Source: Chloroflexota bacterium (lineage in GTDB: Bacteria; Chloroflexota; Anaerolineae; Aggregatilineales; Phototrophicaceae). From it: a stretch of 7,465 nt of DNA. The position numbers and the translations under genes are program-made. The stretch is from positions 1 through 7,465 of the forward strand of contig QGUR01000228.1 in the NCBI GenBank assembly GCA_003242205.1, given 5' to 3'. Of the stretch, positions 1-5,539 are shown piece by piece (the first letter of the stretch is position 1; every line of letters starts with the position of its first letter). A model generated the notes under the pieces. It searched no databases. It was not told where the DNA came from and was given only the letters and a program-made list of their open reading frames with translations.

Positions 1-75
1 GAATACATGCGCTCAAGTTTGTCGCGTGGAGTGCTGCCGTCTGACGCAGCGGGCGATGTGCCATTCTGGTTGTAA
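1..75 (+). CDS. Possible 3' end of a plus-strand gene (partial)
   Basis: A plus-strand reading frame is open from the window edge to a TAA at 73-75 and would give a 24-residue tail ending in DVPFWL. A second frame ends earlier, at a TGA at 42-44, with a tail ending in FVAWSAAV; either could be the real end. The tails are too short to identify any family. The reason to propose a gene at all is the strong plus-strand terminator about 40 bp further on, which needs a transcript arriving from the left. If so, this gene is convergent with the cyclase gene. The frame choice is a guess. Confidence 0.25.
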   Translation, partial: EYMRSSLSRGVLPSDAAGDVPFWL

Positions 76-114
76 ACTGCGGCAGGAACGCGCTCGGCGT
101 ATAACTTGGACAGC

Positions 115-147
115 AACACGCACCTACAATCGGGTGCGTGTTTTTTT
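115..147 (+). terminator. Rho-independent terminator facing right
   Basis: AACACGCACC (115-124) pairs perfectly with GGTGCGTGTT (133-142) around an 8-nt loop, and the right arm runs into seven T residues (141-147). This is a textbook intrinsic terminator for plus-strand transcription. Read on the minus strand, the stem is followed only by TTGCTGTCC, so it would stop the cyclase operon weakly at best, although it lies 26 bp beyond that operon's last stop codon. It probably serves mainly the gene that enters from the left edge. Confidence 0.85.
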
Positions 148-167
148 GTTCTGCGGGTCTGAAAGCC

Positions 168-3041
168 TCAGAGAGTGCGGAACATTTCAGCCGCTTTTTG
201 CAGGTTTTGTCGTAGTTGGCGGGGCAGGCTGTCGCTGATGACCTGTTGCGTCAGACCGTACTTGAACCGGAAGCCGCCGTTTGTATCGGTTTCGAGGAGC
301 GCCGCTGTTGTCAGTTCATCGAGGGCGTGTTCAAGTTCGTCGTCGCGCTCAAATCCCGCGACTGCTTTCAGAGCGCCGGCAGTGAACGGCTCGTCAAGCA
401 CGGCGGCGGCGCGCAATGTCGCCTGTGCGACCGGTGTGAGGCGGTCGGTTCGGCTGATGACGAGCTTCCGTACCTCATCCGGCGGCGCGATGCGTGCGGC
501 ATCTGCACGGAGGCCGGCGCAGCCGTCCCGGATGTCGATCAGTTCCTTCGCAATCAGCGCTTGCACCAGCGCTTCGATATAAATCGGGCGGCCACGCGCC
601 TGCTGCCAGAGCAGGGATCGCAGCGATTCGCTCAGGCTATCGGCTCGCAGCAGCCTGATGGCCATCAGGCCGGCGTCTGTTTCGGGCAGGTCATCAATCT
701 GCGTCGGTTCCGGCCCAACGTGTATGTCATCCGGTTCGTGCACGAGAACGACCAGCAGTCGCATAGGCGTGGTTTCGGCCAGCAGGCGGCTGAGTATTTG
801 CAATGCGCTTTGATGCTCGCGTTGCAGGTCGTCGATCACGATCAGGGTAGGGTGCTGTCGGGTGAAGGCCGCGAGAAACTGCGCGATGGCTTCGCCGGTG
901 CTGATTCGCTGGCCGGCCTGCTGCCACAGGTCCGCACCGGGCTGGACGCTCGTCTGCGAATTGTTATGCAGGTGTTGCCCTGCCAGCGCGAAAATGCCGC
1001 CCGGCGTTGCGCCGGGAGCGCTTGTCTGTGAAGCGATGTCAAAGACATTGCGCCGAATCCCCGGCGTCTGCGGCGCGGTCGGTTTTTCGTTCGGCGCAAG
1101 CTTGGCGCTGGCCAGCAATAGCCCGGCAAGCGCCGGCGTCAGATGTTCGATATTGAGTTCCGCCAGAGAAGCGCCGAGTTGCTCCCGCGCCCTGACAGCG
1201 TCGTGAACCTGAATGTCCAGCAGTTGGGCGAGCAGCATCGACCACGTAGAAACGTCGCTGTTACGCAGCGCGCATGTCGACCACGCGACCCGGAAGCCAG
1301 CGCGTTCCGCCAGAAACGCCAGTTGCCGCGCGATCCGTGATTTGCCGACGCCGGCTTCACCAACCAGCCTCGCGCTGTGAACCGGCCCGCCGCGCTGCGC
1401 GTCCTGCAATAACCGCTGGAGAAACTGGAGTTCCCATTCGCGTCCCGTGAACGGTGTGTCGGACAGGACGGTAGCGCTTTGCAGGCGCGGGATAGCTCTG
1501 ACAACGGTATATGCCTGAACCGGCAGCCGCTTGCCTTTGAGTTGTAGCGCTTCGACTGGTTGGGCTTCAAAAGCGTGGCGGACGCGCTTCCAGATGCGCT
1601 CGCTGATCAGCGTTTGCCCGAACTCGGCCTTGCTCATCAGGCGGGCGGCGAGGTTCACGTCATCACCCATGACGGTATATTCCCGGCGCGCGCGCCAGCC
1701 AACTTCGCCTGCGAATACCGGGCCGAGCGTGATGCCGATGCGCTGCACGATCTCCACGTGCTGGCGCTGTCCGTGCAATGCTTCCTCGTGCAGGCGCTGG
1801 TTGAGCTGCTGCACCAACCTCTGCAGCTCCAGCGCCGTCGCCACTGCGCGTTCGGGATCATCCGGATTGGCGATGGGTGCGCCAAAGATGATCAGCAGTT
1901 TCATGCCCAGTTGATATGGGTCGCTACGGGTAATGCTGCCGCCGTGAACGCTAACAGCGCGCTGAATGAGCGCGTAATAACGCTCGAGGATAAGCGTCAG
2001 CGCGGGTAGCTGCTCATCTCCCCACGCTTCAAGCATTTCCGCAAAGCCCGAAACATGCACGAACATGGTGACGACCAGCCGGTTCTGGCTTTGCAACTGC
2101 TCTCCGCCGCTGGCGACAAGTTCCTGAACCACAGCTGGCGCGACGAACCGGCTGACATTCTCGACCTGTTCCAGCAGGACACGCAGCGTTTCAACCAGAT
2201 TGTCGACGTCAAAATCGAAGATGGCTGCCGTTTTGGCGCGACGCCGCTGCGGAATCTGGAATTCGTAATCGTCCAGCCGGTCGCCCAGATCGTCAACCAC
2301 GCACTGGAAGCCACTTCCCAGCGGTTTGAGCGTGAATTGCCGCCGGGCCACCTCTGCAAGTGCGTCGCTGATAATCACGTCGTCTTTGTCGCCCACGCCT
2401 TCGGCGTCCATTGCATCACCCGGCAGCCGCCCTTGAATCAGGTGGTCACGCTGGGCCGAATTGCCCACGTAAGCTTCGAACAGTTCGCCGTAACTGATGC
2501 CGATGGACATGGTCAGGCTCTGGCCGTGCTCGCCTAACAGCGCGATCAGCTCCGGCGTTTGAATCGGCTGGAAGCGTGTCATGGCGCGCTGCATCCGCAG
2601 CCCGGTGCGGATCGCTTTTGGTGCGGCATCGTCCTGCCGGCCCGGGAAGAAGGCCAGCAGCGCATCCCCGGCGAACTTCAGCAATTGCCCGTCGGATTTC
2701 GCCAGGATTTCCAGCATGGTCGAAAAATAGTCGTTAATCACCAGCGTCAGGGTTTCCGCGCCGGCATCTCCGCCCGATTCGCGCAGGCGTTCGGAAAGCG
2801 CTGTAAACCCGGATACATCGGCAAACAGGAACGCGCCGGGCCGTTTCAAGCCCAGGCTTCTGGTCAGCAGCGATTCGTCATCGGCGACGTACTGGGGAAT
2901 AAACGAGCCGATGGTTTTGTGCAGCCCGCTGAGGCGGCGAATGACTTCCGTCATCGCTTCAACATCAGGCAGACGGGCCACCAGATCAGGCGGAACCAGT
3001 CTCGCCAGCCGATCCTGCAGCGCCTTGTCCAGCAGCGTCAT
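168..3041 (-). CDS. Tandem class III nucleotide cyclase with C-terminal P-loop ATPase (soluble adenylyl cyclase-like)
   Basis: Predicted cytosolic enzyme making cAMP (less likely cGMP) from the nucleoside triphosphate; 957 residues with no visible signal peptide or membrane segment. Cyclase domain 1 (about 60-235) has FADVSGFT with metal Asp75 and KFAGDALLAFF with metal Asp126, but its last motif is degenerate. Cyclase domain 2 (about 320-510) has VHVSGF and LGMKLLIIFG in place of the metal motifs, yet keeps MGDDVNLAARL with Asn463 and Arg467. The ATPase module starts at FTGREWEL (531), with Walker A GEAGVGKS (561-568) and Walker B LIVIDDLQ (733-740). A Pro/Thr/Ser/Gln-rich stretch (about 645-705) lies between the two. 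A winged-helix-like end follows (about 865-950). TPR repeats, common after this module in relatives, are absent. The ATG lies 36 bp after the previous gene; its ribosome site is weak. Family call is firm; the exact product is inferred. Confidence 0.93.
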   Translation of the reverse strand: MTLLDKALQDRLARLVPPDLVARLPDVEAMTEVIRRLSGLHKTIGSFIPQYVADDESLLTRSLGLKRPGAFLFADVSGFTALSERLRESGGDAGAETLTLVINDYFSTMLEILAKSDGQLLKFAGDALLAFFPGRQDDAAPKAIRTGLRMQRAMTRFQPIQTPELIALLGEHGQSLTMSIGISYGELFEAYVGNSAQRDHLIQGRLPGDAMDAEGVGDKDDVIISDALAEVARRQFTLKPLGSGFQCVVDDLGDRLDDYEFQIPQRRRAKTAAIFDFDVDNLVETLRVLLEQVENVSRFVAPAVVQELVASGGEQLQSQNRLVVTMFVHVSGFAEMLEAWGDEQLPALTLILERYYALIQRAVSVHGGSITRSDPYQLGMKLLIIFGAPIANPDDPERAVATALELQRLVQQLNQRLHEEALHGQRQHVEIVQRIGITLGPVFAGEVGWRARREYTVMGDDVNLAARLMSKAEFGQTLISERIWKRVRHAFEAQPVEALQLKGKRLPVQAYTVVRAIPRLQSATVLSDTPFTGREWELQFLQRLLQDAQRGGPVHSARLVGEAGVGKSRIARQLAFLAERAGFRVAWSTCALRNSDVSTWSMLLAQLLDIQVHDAVRAREQLGASLAELNIEHLTPALAGLLLASAKLAPNEKPTAPQTPGIRRNVFDIASQTSAPGATPGGIFALAGQHLHNNSQTSVQPGADLWQQAGQRISTGEAIAQFLAAFTRQHPTLIVIDDLQREHQSALQILSRLLAETTPMRLLVVLVHEPDDIHVGPEPTQIDDLPETDAGLMAIRLLRADSLSESLRSLLWQQARGRPIYIEALVQALIAKELIDIRDGCAGLRADAARIAPPDEVRKLVISRTDRLTPVAQATLRAAAVLDEPFTAGALKAVAGFERDDELEHALDELTTAALLETDTNGGFRFKYGLTQQVISDSLPRQLRQNLQKAAEMFRTL

Positions 3042-3077
3042 CGCGCTTATCCGCTCACTAGTTTTAGTTTTTCGACG

Positions 3078-3437
3078 TCAGTCGTTTGGGTTCAGACGGT
3101 CGGCGACAATCGACCACAGGCCAAAGCCGGTTGCGCCGCCGCGCTTCCGGCGCAGGTTGACTTTGTAACGCGTGTTTGGCGGTTCGCCCAGCGAAATCAG
3201 CCAGCCATCGCGGGCCAGCCGCTCGATAATCGCGAGTATGTCGCCGGGGGCCGAAGGCATCCGCTCGTTCAGGGTTCCAATGGTGATACCATCGCCAGTC
3301 GCCATTCGGTCACGCAGCATCCACAGCATGATCCGCCGTTCCGCTTCTGGCAGGTCAGCAATGTCGAGAGGTGTGACGCCGCCGCTGTTGTCATCGTCGC
3401 CCAGTTCGGCCTGCAGTCGGTCGAAGATGCCTGGCAT
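3078..3437 (-). CDS. Small winged-helix-like protein of unknown function
   Basis: A 119-residue protein that I do not recognise as a named family. After an acidic N-terminus (about 11-20), the pattern suits a winged helix-turn-helix: helix LPEAERRIMLWMLRDR (29-44), a short helix around ITIGTLNERM (51-60), a recognition-type helix APGDILAIIERLARDGW (63-79), and a wing ending in TRYKVNL (89-95). A basic patch RRKRGG (96-101) and an aromatic tail GFGLWSIVADRL (104-115) follow. It could bind DNA or act as a protein-binding wing domain. AGGAG at 3444-3448, six bases before the ATG, supports the start. It sits 12 bp after the zinc-finger gene and 36 bp before the cyclase gene, so it may be a regulator or adaptor for this operon. 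The fold is inferred from pattern alone. Confidence 0.8.
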   Translation of the reverse strand: MPGIFDRLQAELGDDDNSGGVTPLDIADLPEAERRIMLWMLRDRMATGDGITIGTLNERMPSAPGDILAIIERLARDGWLISLGEPPNTRYKVNLRRKRGGATGFGLWSIVADRLNPND

Positions 3438-3449
3438 GACGAACTCCTG

Positions 3450-3668
3450 TTAATAGATCTCCGGCATTTCGATCGGTTCCGGCTGAGGCCGGCACATGCC
3501 ACACCAGATCGCGTCGGCAACGACGATCGCCTTTGGTGTCTGGTTGGCACCGACATACACCGTGAGGAAGAACGGCAGTTTCGAGGCGTGATCCTTACAC
3601 ACAAAACGCCCGCAGAAACGGCACGACGCTTGCGCGTCGCCGTCGCAGACCCAACATGCGACGCTCAT
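3450..3668 (-). CDS. Small zinc-finger protein (C2-C2-CH-C2, B-box/RING-like spacing)
   Basis: A 72-residue protein with eight probable zinc ligands: C5-x2-C8, C16-x2-C19, C24-x2-H27 and C56-x2-C59. The first six follow C-x2-C-x7-C-x2-C-x4-C-x2-H, which resembles the start of B-box, AN1 or RING-type cross-brace fingers and suggests two zinc sites. Between the third and fourth pairs lies a hydrophobic segment (LPFFLTVYVGANQ, 31-43) that could form beta strands. The C-terminus is acidic and Pro-rich. Its ATG overlaps the TGA of the upstream ATPase gene (ATGA), so translation is probably coupled and the two proteins may be made in a fixed ratio. The role is unknown; a protein-interaction adaptor is the simplest guess. 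It is unlikely to be a full enzyme at this size. Confidence 0.85.
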   Translation of the reverse strand: MSVACWVCDGDAQASCRFCGRFVCKDHASKLPFFLTVYVGANQTPKAIVVADAIWCGMCRPQPEPIEMPEIY

Positions 3669-4474
3669 CGGTGCTGTTGTCCCCTGTCCGATCGCGCCAG
3701 CGTGGTGACGATGGTATCCGACATGGACTGTACCGCCCGAGACCAGGGGTGATCGGGATAGAGCACGCTGAAAATATTGTTGCTGCCGTTCATGGCAACA
3801 TCTTCGGAAAGCGGAAGCGCGCCCATCACCTGCGCCTGGTATGTCGCTTCGACGTCCGCGATCAGGGCGTCGCTATCGTAGCGTGACGGGATTTTGTTCA
3901 GGATCAGGCGGATGTCCGGCACTTCCAGCTTTCGGGCGACGTCAATCGTCACCGCCGTACCCTGAAAATCCTGCTGGTCGGGGCGCAACAGGATGATCAT
4001 CAGGTTCGAGATGGCGACCGAGAGCAGCGTTTCTTCGTTCAGACCAGGATGGGTGTCGATGAACAGGTAATCAAGCTGGAAGCTGTTGATCAGCCGGTTG
4101 AAGCCATCGTTGAGCGTGCCGACGTTGTACCCTTCACGCAGCACGCGGGCGATTTCGCTCGTCCGTATACTCGCCGGCACGATCCATAAATTCAGGTCAT
4201 ACAGGAAGGCGCGTTCCTGGTCGCGCGCGGCGATAGCCTGAACAGGGTAGGCTGCTTCCTCAATCTCAATCTGGCCCCACAGGTATTCGTTCAGAGACGC
4301 GTCCAGCGTTCCTTCATGGAAGCCGAACAGGACGTGCAATCCCGGAGACTGGATATCGGTATCGACGATTGCGACCCGGAACCCGCGCGCAGCAATTTGC
4401 GTAGCAATATTTGCGGTCAGGTTGGATTTTCCGGTGCCGCCGCGAAAGGAATGGACGGAAATAATGCTCGGCAT
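3665..4474 (-). CDS. MinD/ParA-like P-loop ATPase, second paralogue
   Basis: A 269-residue SIMIBI-class ATPase of the MinD/ParA group, whose members typically dimerise on ATP and position cellular cargo on membrane or nucleoid. The nucleotide loop is FRGGTGKSN (10-18), a deviant Walker A in which the usual signature lysine is Arg11. Switch I is DTDIQSPG (38-45) and switch II is FIDTHPGLNEET (138-149). RPDQQDFQGT (164-173) and LNK (192-194) are also shared with its neighbour. By hand count, 41 of the first 60 residues match the upstream paralogue, so this is a tandem duplication. The C-terminus (about 245-269) has diverged. AAGGA at 4484-4488, nine bases before the ATG, supports the start. The TGA overlaps the start of the zinc-finger gene. 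The cargo is unknown, and no ParB-like partner is visible. Confidence 0.92.
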   Translation of the reverse strand: MPSIISVHSFRGGTGKSNLTANIATQIAARGFRVAIVDTDIQSPGLHVLFGFHEGTLDASLNEYLWGQIEIEEAAYPVQAIAARDQERAFLYDLNLWIVPASIRTSEIARVLREGYNVGTLNDGFNRLINSFQLDYLFIDTHPGLNEETLLSVAISNLMIILLRPDQQDFQGTAVTIDVARKLEVPDIRLILNKIPSRYDSDALIADVEATYQAQVMGALPLSEDVAMNGSNNIFSVLYPDHPWSRAVQSMSDTIVTTLARSDRGQQHR

Positions 4475-4483
4475 CAGTTTTTA

Positions 4484-4488
4484 TCCTT
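4484..4488 (-). promoter_or_regulatory. Ribosome binding site of the second ATPase gene
   Basis: On the minus strand AAGGA lies nine bases before the ATG at 4474. This supports that start, which also aligns with the start of the upstream paralogue. Confidence 0.7.
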
Positions 4489-4491
4489 GGC

Positions 4492-4519
4492 CGATAGGCG
4501 CCATGTCACGCGATAGGCG
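4492..4519. repeat. Pair of 9-bp direct repeats between the two ATPase genes
   Basis: CGATAGGCG occurs exactly twice, at 4492-4500 and 4511-4519, with starts 19 bp apart, inside the 55-bp gap between the two MinD-like genes. I saw no other exact copy in the window. The spacing is near two helical turns, so a protein could bind both on about the same face. It could be an internal regulatory site, a partition-type site, or chance. Confidence 0.4.
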
Positions 4520-4529
4520 AGAACAGGTG

Positions 4530-5309
4530 CTATTCCATCAGTTTGCGCGCCAGATTACGCAGCTTGATCGTGATCGGATGTTCGGGAAACTGTGCGACGA
4601 ATACGCCGTTGCTCGCCAGCGCCATCATCTCGTCGGAGTGCGGCAGTACAGCAGCAACTTCGCAGTTGTAAATCTCTTCGGCTTTGGCTTTCACATCGGC
4701 GAAGTCGAGAATCGTCGGCGCTTTGTTGACAAGCAGGTACATTCGCGGCACGTCGAGCTTGCGAGCGACCTCGACCGTCACGCCGGTTCCCTGGTAGTCC
4801 TGCTGGTCGGGGCGCATAACGATGATCAGCGCGTCTGAAATGGAGATCGACAGCAGCGTTTCTTCGTTCAGCCCCGGGTGCGTGTCGATCATGAGGACGT
4901 CCAGCTCGAGCTTCTCGACCAGATCATGGAAACCGTCGTTCAGCAGGCCGACGTCATAACCCTCACGCAAGACACGAGCAATCTCACCGACCTTGATGCT
5001 CGAAGGGATGAGAAACACCTGGCCCTTGGGGATCACCAGCACTTGCCCCGAAACCGTCGAGCCAAGATTCTTGGTGATATCGTGCGCCGTGTCCTGAATT
5101 TCGCATTTCCCCCACAGATAATCATTGAGGGAATACTTCATATCTTCTTCGTGCAGGCCAAAGAGGACGTGAATGCCAGGCGATTGAATGTCCGTGTCGA
5201 TGACGCCAACGCGGTATCCGTCCATGGCAAGCAAGGTAGCAAGATTAGCGGTGGTATTTGACTTGCCCGTCCCGCCTCGAAACGAGTGGACGGAAATAAT
5301 TCTCGACAT
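4530..5309 (-). CDS. MinD/ParA-like P-loop ATPase, first paralogue
   Basis: A 259-residue MinD/ParA-group ATPase and the first gene of the operon. Its nucleotide loop is FRGGTGKSN (10-18), with Arg11 at the signature-lysine position and catalytic-loop Lys16 intact. Switch I is DTDIQSPG (38-45) and switch II is MIDTHPGLNEET (140-151). RPDQQDYQGT (166-175) and LLVNK (192-196) follow. The last residues, ITIKLRNLARKLME, could form a basic amphipathic helix, recalling the membrane-targeting helix of MinD; this is inference. The frame is open back to an ATG at 5381, but I chose 5309. GGAG sits eight bases upstream, MSRIISVHSF aligns with the start of the paralogue, and the 24 extra codons look non-coding. 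Its partner and cargo are unknown. It is not a standard chromosomal ParA, because no parB neighbour is present. Confidence 0.93.
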   Translation of the reverse strand: MSRIISVHSFRGGTGKSNTTANLATLLAMDGYRVGVIDTDIQSPGIHVLFGLHEEDMKYSLNDYLWGKCEIQDTAHDITKNLGSTVSGQVLVIPKGQVFLIPSSIKVGEIARVLREGYDVGLLNDGFHDLVEKLELDVLMIDTHPGLNEETLLSISISDALIIVMRPDQQDYQGTGVTVEVARKLDVPRMYLLVNKAPTILDFADVKAKAEEIYNCEVAAVLPHSDEMMALASNGVFVAQFPEHPITIKLRNLARKLME

Positions 5310-5317
5310 ACACTTTA

Positions 5318-5321
5318 CTCC
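5318..5321 (-). promoter_or_regulatory. Ribosome binding site that fixes the first ATPase start
   Basis: On the minus strand GGAG lies eight bases before the ATG at 5309. This makes the internal ATG the start rather than the in-frame ATG at 5381. Confidence 0.75.
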
Positions 5322-5334
5322 ATCTAAGAACGCG

Positions 5335-5350
5335 CAATGAATATGTTCAT
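5335..5350. promoter_or_regulatory. Imperfect palindrome near the operon start, possible operator
   Basis: ATGAA (5337-5341) and TTCAT (5346-5350) form an inverted repeat with a 4-bp spacer, 28 bp upstream of the operon's first start codon. The left side extends to CAATGAAT (5335-5342), an 8-mer that recurs at 5465-5472 beside a second inverted repeat. It could be a regulator site; the arms are short. Confidence 0.3.
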
Positions 5351-5441
5351 GCCGCGAAGCGTTCGTTTTGCCCAGAACCACTCAGCGCACACACCAGTTT
5401 GTCACGCGCGCGTTATTCCCGCTGCGCTGCCAGCCAACGAT

Positions 5442-5460
5442 TACCGTGCGCTGCGCGGTA
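5442..5460. other. Short GC-rich stem-loop in the kinase-ATPase gap
   Basis: TACCGTGC (5442-5449) pairs with GCGCGGTA (5453-5460) with one G-T wobble and a 3-nt loop. No T tract follows on either strand, so it is not a canonical intrinsic terminator. It may be a weak terminator for the kinase transcript, a leader structure of the ATPase operon, or chance. Confidence 0.35.
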
Positions 5461-5464
5461 CACT

Positions 5465-5486
5465 CAATGAATCTTAGGTCATTGTA
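5465..5486. promoter_or_regulatory. Inverted repeat overlapping a -10-like hexamer upstream of the operon
   Basis: CAATGA (5465-5470) and TCATTG (5479-5484) form a perfect 6-bp inverted repeat with an 8-bp spacer. On the minus strand it overlaps TACAAT (5486-5481), a fair -10 match, but I found no convincing -35 at the right distance. It shares CAATGAAT with the site at 5335. Possible operator or promoter for the five-gene operon, which otherwise has no clear promoter in its 230-bp upstream gap. Confidence 0.3.
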
Positions 5487-5539
5487 ACCGAAGTTCGGCT
5501 GAATCGCGCATAGACGCTCGACAAGTTCGCATCTTCAGG

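Noticed and set aside
216..1031. Plus-strand open frame of 271 codons antisense to the cyclase-ATPase gene.
   Set aside because: The opposite strand encodes clear Walker and winged-helix features; the plus-strand product has no domain pattern.
3047..3058. Exact 12-bp match on the minus strand (GTGAGCGGATAA) to part of the E. coli lac operator, just before the cyclase start.
   Set aside because: The symmetric other half is missing, there is no lac-type regulator or lactose gene, and it lies in a short intra-operon gap. Treated as chance.
2559..3752. Long plus-strand open frame of 397 codons.
   Set aside because: It is antisense across three well-supported minus-strand genes, is rich in Arg/Gln/His and has no recognisable domain; typical shadow frame in GC-rich DNA.
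5310..5381. 24-codon N-terminal extension of the first ATPase from the ATG at 5381.
   Set aside because: The GGAG site eight bases before 5309 and alignment with the paralogue place the start at 5309.
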